DNA from: Parasulfuritortus sp036391875
GTDB taxonomy: Bacteria; Pseudomonadota; Gammaproteobacteria; Burkholderiales; Thiobacillaceae
DNA length: 61,354 nucleotides
Assembly (NCBI GenBank): GCA_036391875.1
Contig: DASVZA010000033.1
Span: 1 to 61,354 of the forward strand
Direction: 5' to 3'
The translations under genes were made by a program, and so were the position numbers. This document shows positions 53,483 through 61,354 of this stretch, piece after piece (position 1 is the stretch's first letter; each line of letters begins with the position of its first letter). The notes below the pieces were generated by a model that was not told the origin of the DNA, searched no databases, and was given only the letters and a program-made list of their open reading frames with translations.

Positions 53483-54871
53483 TTAGGCGGCGATGCGGGC
53501 CGCGTTGCGTTGTTGGGCGTAGGCCTGCGCCTTGGCCAGGAACGGGGTGATCCAGCCCTGCCTGCCGGTGCCCCGGCGGTGGCAGTAGGCGGCGAGCAGG
53601 TTCTTGTAGACGAAACCGTCGTGGTGACCGTCGATGCCGTGGCCGCGGGCGACCTCATAGGCGTAGGTCAGGCCGTCGGCCAGGTTTTCCAGGCGCGAGT
53701 GATGGAATTCATGGGCCGGGATTTCGCGGCCGGGCGTGGTCGGCATGGGCGATGCTTCGGTTTCCAGAATGCTGGCATAGCCTCGGCCGACCGGGCGTTC
53801 GCCCATCACGGCATCGCCCGGCACCAGGCCGATCATCTCGGCGCGGTTCTCCCGCCAGGCAATGGAGCGGGACAGGTACATCAGGCCGCCGCATTCGGCA
53901 TAGACCGGCAGCCCGGCCTCGACCGCCTGGCGGATGCTGTGGCGCAGGGTGGCATTGGCCGATAGTTCCGGGATGAACGATTCCGGGAAGCCGCCGCCCA
54001 GGATGAGGCCATCGACCGCGGGCAGGGTGGCGGCATGCAGGGTGTTGATCGGGATCAGTTCGATGCCGGTTGCGCGCAGTGTGTCGAGGTCTTCGCTGTA
54101 ATAGAAGCCGAAGGCGCGGTCCTGGGCGATGGCGATGCGCAGGGAGGATTTCCGGTCGACCCGTTGTGGCACGGCCGCGGGCGCTGTCGGCGCCGTGCGG
54201 GCGATGGCGAGCAGCGCGTCGAGGTCGACCCGCTCGGCCACGACCTCGGCGATGGCATCGATGCGCTGCTCGGCGGCGGCATCCTCGTTGCCAGGTACCA
54301 GGCCGAGATGGCGTTCCTCGATCGCCAGTCGGGCATCCTTGTGGATGGCGCCGAGCACGGGAATGTCCGTATAGCGGGCGATGACCTGGCGCAGCTTGTC
54401 TTCGTGCCGGGCGCCGCCGACCTTGTTCAGGATCACGCCGGCGATCCGGACGGCGGGGTCGAAGGCCTGGTAGCCGAGCAGCAGGGGAGCGACACCGCGG
54501 GTGACGCCGATGGTGTCGATGACCAGGACCACGGGCAGGCCCAGTTCCTTGGCCATGGCGGCGTTGCTGTCGGAACCCTCGATATCCATGCCGTCGTAGA
54601 GCCCCTTGTTGCCCTCGACCAGTGAGATATCCGCGGCGGCGGCATGCCGGGCGTAGAGGTCGCCGATCTCGGCGCGTTCCATCAGGCGGAAGTCCAGGTT
54701 GTAGGAGGGCCGGCCGCTGGCCTGGGCATGCCAGATGGGGTCGATGTAGTCCGGGCCCTTCTTGAATGCCTGTACCTTCAAGCCCCGTTTTCTCAGGGCG
54801 CGACAAAGGCCCAGCGTGATGGTGGTCTTGCCGGACGATTTATGGGCTGCGGAAATATACAGACTGGCCAT
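53483..54871 (-). CDS. dsrN: Sirohaem amidase / cobyrinate a,c-diamide synthase-like DsrN
   Basis: 462 residues. ATP-binding P-loop HKSSGKTTITLGLCRAL, DYIDPIWHAQASGRPS, SLVEGNKGLYDGMDIEGS, and a GATase domain with catalytic Cys in LPVYAECGGLMYLSR. It is a CbiA family amidase; in dsr loci it makes the amidated sirohaem for DsrAB. It follows dsrP, separated by a terminator at 54898-54926. Confidence 0.93.
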   Translation of the reverse strand: MASLYISAAHKSSGKTTITLGLCRALRKRGLKVQAFKKGPDYIDPIWHAQASGRPSYNLDFRLMERAEIGDLYARHAAAADISLVEGNKGLYDGMDIEGSDSNAAMAKELGLPVVLVIDTIGVTRGVAPLLLGYQAFDPAVRIAGVILNKVGGARHEDKLRQVIARYTDIPVLGAIHKDARLAIEERHLGLVPGNEDAAAEQRIDAIAEVVAERVDLDALLAIARTAPTAPAAVPQRVDRKSSLRIAIAQDRAFGFYYSEDLDTLRATGIELIPINTLHAATLPAVDGLILGGGFPESFIPELSANATLRHSIRQAVEAGLPVYAECGGLMYLSRSIAWRENRAEMIGLVPGDAVMGERPVGRGYASILETEASPMPTTPGREIPAHEFHHSRLENLADGLTYAYEVARGHGIDGHHDGFVYKNLLAAYCHRRGTGRQGWITPFLAKAQAYAQQRNAARIAA

Positions 54872-54897
54872 GACGCTTATTCTATCAGCCGGAAATC

Positions 54898-54926
54898 AAA
54901 AAGCCGACAAAAACTGTCGGCTTTTT
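54898..54926. terminator. Intrinsic terminator inside the dsr operon (dsrP-dsrN gap)
   Basis: AAAAAGCCGACA-AAAAC-TGTCGGCTTTTT: 7-bp GC stem extended by A-U pairs. On the minus strand it is followed by TTTTTGATTT, so it works in the direction of the dsr genes. It sits 24 bases after the dsrP stop and 27 bases before dsrN. It should cut or reduce transcription into dsrN-dsrR-cysG. Confidence 0.85.
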
Positions 54927-54949
54927 GGCAGGGTTGCGCCGGAATGCGT

Positions 54950-56167
54950 TCAGTGCTTGGCGAGCTCGATGTCCTTGAAGTCGTCCTCGGGGATGAACTT
55001 GAGGACGTGGACGGCGACGGTGGTGATGAGGAAGGCGATGGCGATGCCACCGAGCCCCAGCATCAGTTCCCAACCCGAGGGGCTGTAGGAGTGGATCACG
55101 CCGTCGTAGAAGCTGCTGCTCTGGGCGAAGCCGGGGAACAGGTTCAACGGGAAGGCCTGGCCGCCGATGATGGTCACGTACATCTGGGCATGGCCGCCGA
55201 TGACCACCAGCAGGGCGGCGAAGAAGACCAGGGCGGGATTCTTCTTGGCGCTCGGGCTGAACAGCAGCAGCAGGGGCAGGATGCCGCCGATGAAGACCTG
55301 GCCGAGCCAGAACAGCGTGGTGTAGATGCCGCCGTCGAGCAGGATGAAGCGCTCGTAGTCCCACTGCTTGGCGAAGTACAGGTTGGTCAGGTGCAGGATG
55401 GTCGTGAAGTAGAGGCCGGCGGCGATGAAGACGGCGAGCAGGTTCTTCAGGCGGGCCAGGATGGCCACGTCCACCTCGATGTTGTTCCACTTGTACATCA
55501 CGGACTGGACCACGATGAAGGCGGCCAGGCCGTAGCCGAACGAGTAGATGATGAACATCGGGGCATACAGGGCCGAGTTGTAGCCGGCACGGGCGACCAG
55601 GAAGCCGAAGATGGAACCGGTGGCGGTGGTCAGGGCCAGGCGCCAGAGGAAGGCGAGCAGGCCGACCGGCTTGGACCATTGCTTCAGGCCGCGCGACATC
55701 AGGGTGAGCAGGTACAGCCCGACAATGGCGAAGAAGCCGTTGTAGAAGAGCATGTTCCAGGCGAAGATCGACTTGAAGTTGTAGTGGGTCATCGCCACGA
55801 TCAGGCGGTCGGGCCGGCCGAGGTCGAGCACCAGCACGGCGAGGCCGCCGGCCAGCATGGCGATGGCCAGCAGGCCGGACAGCGGGGCGCGGGCCTTGTA
55901 CATCTTCTTGCCGAACACGGAACCGATCGAGGCCACGTTGAGCACGCCGGAGGCGGCGACGATCAGGAACACGGCGAAGACGTGGGGCAGGCCCCAGACG
56001 ATCTGGTTGTTCATGCCGGTCAGGATGTGGCCGTGATGCTCCAGGGTGAAGAAGGCATACAGGGTACCCAGGACCACCACGCCGCCCAGGGCCAGCAGGG
56101 ACCAGAACAGCTTGCTCTTGGCGCCGCCGTAGGCGCTGGTTGCTTCGAAATAACTTTTGATCGCCAT
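54950..56167 (-). CDS. dsrP: DsrP, NrfD/PsrC-like quinol-interacting membrane subunit
   Basis: 405 residues with about ten membrane helices: DLGRPDRLIVAM, HYNFKSIFAWNMLFYNGFF, WRLALTTATGSIFGFL, and MYVTIIGGQAFPLNLFPGF (near the quinone site). Electron transfer between the quinone pool and DsrO. ATG at 56167 lies 3 bases after the dsrO stop. Confidence 0.94.
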   Translation of the reverse strand: MAIKSYFEATSAYGGAKSKLFWSLLALGGVVVLGTLYAFFTLEHHGHILTGMNNQIVWGLPHVFAVFLIVAASGVLNVASIGSVFGKKMYKARAPLSGLLAIAMLAGGLAVLVLDLGRPDRLIVAMTHYNFKSIFAWNMLFYNGFFAIVGLYLLTLMSRGLKQWSKPVGLLAFLWRLALTTATGSIFGFLVARAGYNSALYAPMFIIYSFGYGLAAFIVVQSVMYKWNNIEVDVAILARLKNLLAVFIAAGLYFTTILHLTNLYFAKQWDYERFILLDGGIYTTLFWLGQVFIGGILPLLLLFSPSAKKNPALVFFAALLVVIGGHAQMYVTIIGGQAFPLNLFPGFAQSSSFYDGVIHSYSPSGWELMLGLGGIAIAFLITTVAVHVLKFIPEDDFKDIELAKH

Positions 56168-56170
56168 GCT

Positions 56171-56923
56171 TCAAATCCCCTGATAACGAACGCCGGTGTT
56201 CAGGCCAAGGTCCGCACGCACCTCGGTGGAGGTGTAGGTCTTCACCGCCTTGGCGATCGCGCTGCTCGGATCGTTCAAATCGCCGAACAGCATGGCGCCG
56301 TGTTGGGCCTTGTCGCAGGCCTCGACGCAGGCGGGCTGCTCGTCCTTGTCCACCCGCTGGACGCAGAAGGTGCAGGCCTCGACGCAGCCCTTGCCGCGCG
56401 GCACGTCCGGCACCTGGTCGTGCAGCGGCTCGTGGACGAAGGACCGTGCCTTGTAGGGGCAGGCCATCATGCAGTAACGGCAGCCGATGCAGATGTGACG
56501 GTCGACCAGGACGATGCCGTCGGCCCGCTTGAAGGAGGCGCCGGTCGGGCAGACGTCGACGCAGGGCGGGTTTTCGCAATGCTGGCACATCATCGGCAGG
56601 TCGTGCTCGACGCCGTTCTGCAGGTTCTTGATATGGACCTTGCGGATCCATTGGGAATCCTGCGGACCGGTCTTGCCGGAGAGGCCGTTCTCGGTGTTGC
56701 AGGCCGTGACGCAGTCATTGCAGCCGGACGAACACTTGGTGGTGTCGATCAGCATGCCCCAGCGGACCTTGCTGGAGGCGGGCTCGTCGGCCGGGCGGCC
56801 ATAGGCGGTGGCGCCGTAGAGCAGCACGCCGGGGGCCAGGGCGAGGCCGGCCAGGCCGGCGCTGGTCTTGAGGAAGTCGCGCCGATCCTGATCGGCGCTC
56901 GGGTTGATCTGATGCTCGCTCAT
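56171..56923 (-). CDS. dsrO: DsrO, Tat-exported four-cluster ferredoxin-type subunit
   Basis: 250 residues. Twin-arginine signal DRRDFLK at 13-19 and hydrophobic segment up to about 42. Four cluster motifs: CSSGCNDCVTACN, MCQHCENPPCVDVCPTG, CIGCRYCMMACPYK and CVEACTFCVQRVDKDEQPACVEAC. Periplasmic partner of DsrP. ATG at 56923 overlaps the dsrJ TGA. Confidence 0.95.
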   Translation of the reverse strand: MSEHQINPSADQDRRDFLKTSAGLAGLALAPGVLLYGATAYGRPADEPASSKVRWGMLIDTTKCSSGCNDCVTACNTENGLSGKTGPQDSQWIRKVHIKNLQNGVEHDLPMMCQHCENPPCVDVCPTGASFKRADGIVLVDRHICIGCRYCMMACPYKARSFVHEPLHDQVPDVPRGKGCVEACTFCVQRVDKDEQPACVEACDKAQHGAMLFGDLNDPSSAIAKAVKTYTSTEVRADLGLNTGVRYQGI

Positions 56924-57369
56924 TGGCTGTGTCCCTCGGATTGGACTGAGGTCATCATGGGCGATGTCCTGGCGGCTTCACTGGGCACGACGTCGGACTT
57001 GCCGGGCTTGGAGGCATGGCAATCCCAGCAGGTCAGTTGAACGCCGACATAGTTGTGGCAGGCAACGCAGAAATCGTCCTTGGCGGACGCCACGCTGCCG
57101 GTCTTTTTGCTGGCATGGCACTCGACGCACCCCTCGAGGCTGTACTTCTGGGTACGGATACCCTGATGAACCACCTCGGTACGGTGGTGCCTGAGCAGGT
57201 CCGGGTGGTGGCGACGGATGTAATCCTCGTCGTCCACGCACTTGGTCCCCTTGTGGTTCTCCAGCCCCGGTAAATTCACCTCGGCGGACGCCTGCTGCAG
57301 CGGCGCTGCGGAAACCGCAGCCACGCCGAGCAGGACGGCCAGCTTCAGCCAACGGGCAAATCTCGCCAT
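56920..57369 (-). CDS. dsrJ: DsrJ, triheme c-type cytochrome
   Basis: 149 residues from the ATG at 57369. Signal segment to about residue 29 (LAVLLGVAAVSAAPLQQASA), probably kept as an anchor in some species. Three CxxCH: CVECH 81-85, CVACH 101-105, CWDCH 114-118. The conserved Cys 44 in GTKCVDDEDYIRRHHPDLL is the expected distal Cys ligand of the unusual His/Cys haem. It lies between dsrL and dsrO as in other dsr operons. Confidence 0.94.
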   Translation of the reverse strand: MARFARWLKLAVLLGVAAVSAAPLQQASAEVNLPGLENHKGTKCVDDEDYIRRHHPDLLRHHRTEVVHQGIRTQKYSLEGCVECHASKKTGSVASAKDDFCVACHNYVGVQLTCWDCHASKPGKSDVVPSEAARTSPMMTSVQSEGHSQ

Positions 57370-57386
57370 GCCTGTTCCCTTCCTTA

Positions 57387-59366
57387 TCAGTCGCCCATGC
57401 CCATCTGGATGTAGCCGGTCGGGCAGACGTCGGCACAGATGTGGCAGCCGATGCACTTGGCATAGTCGGTGTCCACATAACGGCCGGTGGTCGGACCGTC
57501 CTTCTTCTTGACCTTGAACACGGCGGTCTGCGGGCAGTAGATCACGCAGTTGTCGCATTCGAAGCACAGGCCGCACGACATGCAGCGCTTGGCTTCGGCC
57601 ACGACCTGCTTGTCGTCCAGGGCGTGCAGGCGGTCTTCGAAGTTGCCCAGGGCGGAGTCCTTGTCCAGCACCGTCACGCCACGCTGGTTGCGCGGGGTGT
57701 TGGCGAAGTGGCCCAGGAACAACTGGGTGGACGGAATGATGTAGCGCTGGGAACGGTCCTCGAAGTTGTGGAGGGTGTCCTTCCATTCGGACGTGCCCCA
57801 CTCCTGGCCATGGTGCTCCTTGTAGTCGTGGCCCGTTTCCAGCCACTTGCGCACCAGATCCCAGTGGTCGACGTCGACCTTGGGCCGCTTGTCCAGTTCC
57901 TCGCCGCGCAGGAAGGCGTCGATGCCGTCGGCACAGATGCGGGCGTGGCCGATGGCGGTGGTCAAGAGGTGCGGACGGATCACGTCGCCGGCGACGAACA
58001 CGTTCGGCTTGTTCGGGAAGCGGTAGTTCTTGTCGGTCTTGATCAGGCCGTTGTTGTTGTTGAACACCTCGAGGCCGGTGAAGTCCACGGCCTGGCCGAT
58101 GGCGGAGACGATCAGGTCGCCGGGGATGTCCTGCTCGGTGCCTTCGATGATCTTGGTGTCCTTGCCGACCATCTCGAACTGGGCGACGCGCAGCGCGGTG
58201 GCGCGGCCGTCCGGGCCCTTGACCACGCCGACCGGCGTGACGCCGCCGACGATGGCGATGCCTTCGGCCTGGGCCTGCTCGATCTCGTGCTTGTTGGCGG
58301 CCATCTTGTCGACGGTGGCGCGGGAGATCAGGACCACCTCGACGCCTTGGCGGGCGGCGATGGACGCGACGTCATGGGCGGTGTGGCCGGCCAGCACCAT
58401 TTCCGGCAGGTCGGTGTTGGAGGCATTGGTGATCTTGCCCAGACGGCGGGCGACGGTCGCGACGTCGATGGAGGTGTCGCCACCGCCGATGACCACCACC
58501 TTGTTGCCGACGTGCTGCAGACGGCCTTCGTTGAAGGCGCGCAGGAAGGCCATGGCGGTGACGCAGTTGGGCGCGTCAGCGCCGTCGACCGGCAGGGCGC
58601 GGCCGGCCTGGGCACCCAGGCCCATCAGCACGGCGTCGTAGTCCTTCTCGATCGACTCCATGCTGACGTCGGTGCCGATGCGGCAGTTCAGCTTGGTGTC
58701 CACGCCCAGGTCCAGGATGCGCTGGATTTCGGCGTCGAGCACTTCACGCGGGGTCCGGAAGCCGGGGATGCCGTAGCGCATCATGCCGCCGAGTTCGGCG
58801 TGGTCGTCGAAGATGGTGCAGCTGTGGCCCTTCAGGGTCAGCTGGTAGGCCGCGGCCAGGCCGGCCGGGCCGCCGCCGATGATGGCGACCTTCTTGCCGC
58901 TCTTGGCGACGGTCGGCTTGGCGAAGGCCAGCTTGTTCTCGATCGCCCAGTTGCCCAGGAAGTGCTCGACCGAGTTGATGCCGACGTTCTCTTCAACCTG
59001 GTTGCGGTTGCAGCCGGATTCGCAGGGCGCCGGGCAGACGCGGCCCATGACGGCCGGGAACGGGTTGGCTTCGGTCAGGCGGCGCCAGGCGTATTCCTGC
59101 ATGGACATGGAGGGCTTGCCATCGGCGCCGACCGGGGGCTTCTCGATGCCGCGGACGATGTTCAGGTAGGAGCGGATATCCTCGCCGGCCGGGCAGGAGC
59201 CCTGGCAGGGCGGCGTGGAGAGCACGTACTCGGGGCACTTGTGGGTCCAGCTGGCCTGGAAGATCTTGTCCTGCTCCGAACGGTAATTCGCCTCGGATTC
59301 GCCGTCCTTGTAACGGCGCCAGGTCAGGCCTTCAGTCTTCTTTACATCTTTGGATGTGACCGACAT
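57387..59366 (-). CDS. dsrL: DsrL, NAD(P)H:acceptor iron-sulfur flavoprotein
   Basis: 659 residues from the ATG at 59366 (GGAGAGCGAAG). GltD-like: N-terminal Fe-S motifs (CPAPCESGCNR), FAD motif VAIIGGGPAGLAAAYQL, NAD(P) motif VVVIGGGDTSIDVATVARRL, and C-terminal two ferredoxin clusters (CMSCGLCFECDNCVIYCP; CIGCHICADVCPTG). It couples NAD+ to DsrAB in sulfur oxidisers (type 1) or reducers (type 2). The presence of a C-terminal ferredoxin domain fits both DsrL-1 types; oxidative use is inferred from the rest of the cluster. Confidence 0.95.
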   Translation of the reverse strand: MSVTSKDVKKTEGLTWRRYKDGESEANYRSEQDKIFQASWTHKCPEYVLSTPPCQGSCPAGEDIRSYLNIVRGIEKPPVGADGKPSMSMQEYAWRRLTEANPFPAVMGRVCPAPCESGCNRNQVEENVGINSVEHFLGNWAIENKLAFAKPTVAKSGKKVAIIGGGPAGLAAAYQLTLKGHSCTIFDDHAELGGMMRYGIPGFRTPREVLDAEIQRILDLGVDTKLNCRIGTDVSMESIEKDYDAVLMGLGAQAGRALPVDGADAPNCVTAMAFLRAFNEGRLQHVGNKVVVIGGGDTSIDVATVARRLGKITNASNTDLPEMVLAGHTAHDVASIAARQGVEVVLISRATVDKMAANKHEIEQAQAEGIAIVGGVTPVGVVKGPDGRATALRVAQFEMVGKDTKIIEGTEQDIPGDLIVSAIGQAVDFTGLEVFNNNNGLIKTDKNYRFPNKPNVFVAGDVIRPHLLTTAIGHARICADGIDAFLRGEELDKRPKVDVDHWDLVRKWLETGHDYKEHHGQEWGTSEWKDTLHNFEDRSQRYIIPSTQLFLGHFANTPRNQRGVTVLDKDSALGNFEDRLHALDDKQVVAEAKRCMSCGLCFECDNCVIYCPQTAVFKVKKKDGPTTGRYVDTDYAKCIGCHICADVCPTGYIQMGMGD

Positions 59367-59446
59367 CTTCGCTCTCCTATCGTAAATCGTGCGGTAAAAC
59401 CGCGTGTGTCTCGTTATGCGGTTGCCCGCATCGATTCAAAACGCAA

Positions 59447-60979
59447 TTAATCTTCAAGCTTGATCGCCGTGCCCACCAACTGGTGGACGCCGCCAACCAT
59501 GCTCATGTCAAAACCGTAGAACGGTACAACCTTGTTGAACTGCGCCTTGCAGATGGCGCAGATCAGGGCCAGGAAGTTCACGCCGTTTTCCTTGGCAACG
59601 GCGTTGTAGGCATTCATCCGGGGCAGGGCGCCCTTGACCCGGACCTCGATCAGGTCGTCGGTCAGCACGCCGCCGCCGCCGCCGCAGCAGAAGGTCGATT
59701 CGCCGATGGTCTCCGGGGCCATGTCGTAGAAGTTGTTCGCCACCGCCTTGATGATGTTGCGCGGGATGGTGAACTGGCCGCCGGGCTCGTCGCCCATCCG
59801 GGAACCACGCGCCACGTTGCAGGAATCGTGATAAGTGATCGTGCGGTGGTCGTTCAGCGATTTGTCGAACTTGAGCACGCCGCGTTCGATCAGGTCCCAG
59901 GTGTATTCGCAGATGTGCGTCGGCTGCTTGTAGCGCGGGTCCAACTGGTCCTGCAGCTGCTTGGCGAAGGGGTCGTCGCCGCCCCAGCCGAGGCCCGTCA
60001 GGGTGTTCCAGTAGGCGTAGGCGACGCGCCAGGCGTGGCCGCACTCGCCGACGATGATCCGCTTGACGCCCAGTTCCAGGGCGGCGTCGCGGATCCGCAT
60101 GGCGACGTTGCGCATCGTCTCGTAGTTGCCGTTGAACAGGCCGAAGTTGCCCGCCTCCGAGGCGTAGCTCGACAGCGTCCAGGACGCGCCGGCGGCATGG
60201 AACACCTTGGCGTAGCCGATCAGCGATTCGACGTGCGGCTCCGAGAAGAAGTCGGCCGACGGCGTGATCAAGAGAATCTCGGCGCCCTTGACGTCGAGCG
60301 GCATTTTGACCGCCACCCCGGTGTCGTCCAGGATGTCTTCTTCCAGGCCTTGCAGGGTGTCTTCCAGCGCCGGACCGGGCAGGCCCAGGTTGTTGCCGAT
60401 CTTCTGCACCTTGCCCAGGATCTCGTTGGAATATTTCTGGCCGATGCCGGCGTAGTTGAGGATCTCGCGGCCGGCCATGGTGATCTCGGCCGTGTCGATG
60501 CCGTACGGGCAGTACACCGAGCAGCGCCGGCATTCCGAACACTGGTGGTAGTAGTTGAACCACTTTTCCAACGTGTCTTCGGTCAGGTCTTCGGCGCCGA
60601 CCAGCCAGGGGAAGATCTTGCCGGGCAGGGTGAAGTAGCGGCGGTAGACCTTGCGCATCAGTTCCTGGCGGGCGACCGGCATGTTGTTCGGGTCGGCCGT
60701 ACCGAGGAAGTAGTGGCACTTGTCGGTGCAGGCGCCGCAATGCACGCAGGCGTCCATGAACACGCGCAGGCTGCGGTATTTTTTCAGGGCTTCGCCCATC
60801 CGGCCGATGACGCGTTCCTTCCAGTCGTCACCCTTGGTCCAGGGGTAGCCCAGGAACTCCTGGGGACCTTGGCCGGCGACGAAGGCCTTGACGTGGGCCA
60901 TGCTGCCCGGATTGATCTTGGGGATCTCGGTATAGGCGCTGTCGGCCAGCTTGGGTACTTCGAACTCGGGACCTGCCAC
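59447..60979 (-). CDS. dsrK: DsrK, HdrD-like Fe-S catalytic subunit
   Basis: 510 residues from a GTG at 60979 with AAGGAGCG before it. Two ferredoxin motifs: CVHCGACTDKC at 78-88 and CSECRRCSVYC at 147-157. Two CCG-type domains: ECGHAWR and STFCCGGGGGVL, with a third Cys-rich CAICKAQF. HdrD-type special 4Fe-4S cluster expected. It reacts with DsrC trisulfide. It follows dsrM. Confidence 0.95.
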   Translation of the reverse strand: MAGPEFEVPKLADSAYTEIPKINPGSMAHVKAFVAGQGPQEFLGYPWTKGDDWKERVIGRMGEALKKYRSLRVFMDACVHCGACTDKCHYFLGTADPNNMPVARQELMRKVYRRYFTLPGKIFPWLVGAEDLTEDTLEKWFNYYHQCSECRRCSVYCPYGIDTAEITMAGREILNYAGIGQKYSNEILGKVQKIGNNLGLPGPALEDTLQGLEEDILDDTGVAVKMPLDVKGAEILLITPSADFFSEPHVESLIGYAKVFHAAGASWTLSSYASEAGNFGLFNGNYETMRNVAMRIRDAALELGVKRIIVGECGHAWRVAYAYWNTLTGLGWGGDDPFAKQLQDQLDPRYKQPTHICEYTWDLIERGVLKFDKSLNDHRTITYHDSCNVARGSRMGDEPGGQFTIPRNIIKAVANNFYDMAPETIGESTFCCGGGGGVLTDDLIEVRVKGALPRMNAYNAVAKENGVNFLALICAICKAQFNKVVPFYGFDMSMVGGVHQLVGTAIKLED

Positions 60980-61015
60980 GTTCGCTCCTTGAATGCTTTC
61001 AAACAGTCCGATGAA

Positions 61016-61354
61016 TCAGCCGTTGTCCCGTTCCAGGGCGGCCGCCCAGGGGGCGAGGTGCCGCTTCTCGCGGGGGTTGTCCACCATGTTGCGGGTGGGG
61101 CTGAAGAACACACCGGGCACGTGCAAAAGTTTGCTGATGGGGAAGATGATCATCAGCGTGGCCACCAGGAAGAGGTGGATCAGCAGATTGGCGTCATTCG
61201 GCAAGGGCTGGAAATTGAAGGTCATCAGGCCGCGCACGAACCCCTTGAGGTCGACGATGTCGGTGTGCGACACGAAGGTCATCGACAGGCCGGACAGGCC
61301 GATGGCGATCAGCAGGGCCAGGATCAGGTGGTCGGACGGCGTCGAGATGTAGCG
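61016..61354 (-). CDS. dsrM: DsrM, haem b membrane subunit (3' end only)
   Basis: C-terminal 112 residues; the rest lies beyond the right edge. SDHLILALLIAIGLSGLSMTF and a helix HLFLVATLMIIFPISKLLH, then VFFSPTRNMVDNPREKRHLAPWA, the conserved end of DsrM/NarI-like subunits. It pairs with DsrK and takes electrons to the quinone pool. dsrK begins 36 bases after its stop. Confidence 0.9.
   Translation of the reverse strand, partial: RYISTPSDHLILALLIAIGLSGLSMTFVSHTDIVDLKGFVRGLMTFNFQPLPNDANLLIHLFLVATLMIIFPISKLLHVPGVFFSPTRNMVDNPREKRHLAPWAAALERDNG

Noticed and set aside
54644..57040. A 798-codon plus-strand frame opposite dsrN, dsrP and dsrO
   Set aside because: It spans three real genes and a terminator on the other strand.
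57441..59450. A 669-codon plus-strand frame opposite dsrL
   Set aside because: Shadow; no domain.

Overview
The window is a GC-rich stretch of chromosome that looks like a motile, facultatively microaerobic sulfur-oxidising betaproteobacterium (Thiobacillus / Hydrogenophilales / Sulfuritalea-like). This is inferred from the reverse-type dsr cluster (dsrMKLJOPN-dsrR-cysG), the ccoNOQP/ccoGISH cbb3 oxidase block, flagellar control by an FlrBC pair, and betaproteobacterial housekeeping genes. I have no database match, so the taxon is a guess.

Layout. 1-5930 (minus strand): the start of a contractile injection system (eCIS-type) operon, with a DUF4255/Afp16-like terminator, an unknown baseplate/cap-adjacent protein, sheath, tube and a second sheath-like protein running off the left edge. 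It is preceded by a stand-alone sigma-54 activator gene and a convincing sigma-54 promoter with two matching palindromes upstream. 6169-13537: tatD, a CDP-alcohol phosphatidyltransferase, a haem-binding chemoreceptor, hrpA and a small secreted protein. 13635-20953: flrB-flrC-fliE-fliF-fliG-fliH-fliI. 21019-29399 (minus): ccoI-ccoS, then ccoN-ccoO-ccoQ-ccoP, then ccoG-fixH and a DUF3149 mini-protein. 29440-33468: aat-bpt (N-degron tRNA-protein transferases), an unknown 184-residue protein, a PilZ protein, thyA and folA. 33535-36067 (minus): a small cytochrome c with a class-II FNR-type promoter, a second chemoreceptor and murI. 36211-43743: two phosphorelay pairs (CBS-histidine kinase with a double-receiver protein; a four-cysteine GAF kinase with a NarL-type regulator) around queG, tsaE and amiC. 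43862-47689 (minus): an EF-hand protein and the glrK-qseG-glrR system. 47851-51595: a histone-deacetylase-like protein divergent from a PatZ-like protein acetyltransferase. 51628-61354 (minus): cysG, dsrR, dsrN, dsrP, dsrO, dsrJ, dsrL, dsrK and the 3' end of dsrM.

How it fits together. DsrMKJOP is the transmembrane redox complex, and DsrL the NAD(P)H-linked partner, that work with the sirohaem enzyme DsrAB (outside the window, to the right). CysG and DsrN supply and amidate the sirohaem, and DsrR is an accessory A-type-like protein. Electrons can leave through c-type cytochromes to the cbb3 oxidase, whose assembly factors are all here.

The most interesting items are the sigma-54-controlled injection system with an activator whose GAFTGA loop reads GAYTDA, two 16-bp palindromes exactly 104 bp apart upstream of its promoter, an intrinsic terminator inside the dsr operon, a Cys-Gly-repeat tail on DsrR, a near-perfect FNR site at about -41 of a cytochrome gene, and a set of genes that appear to be transcribed leaderless. 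No tRNA, rRNA, IS element or CRISPR array was seen.
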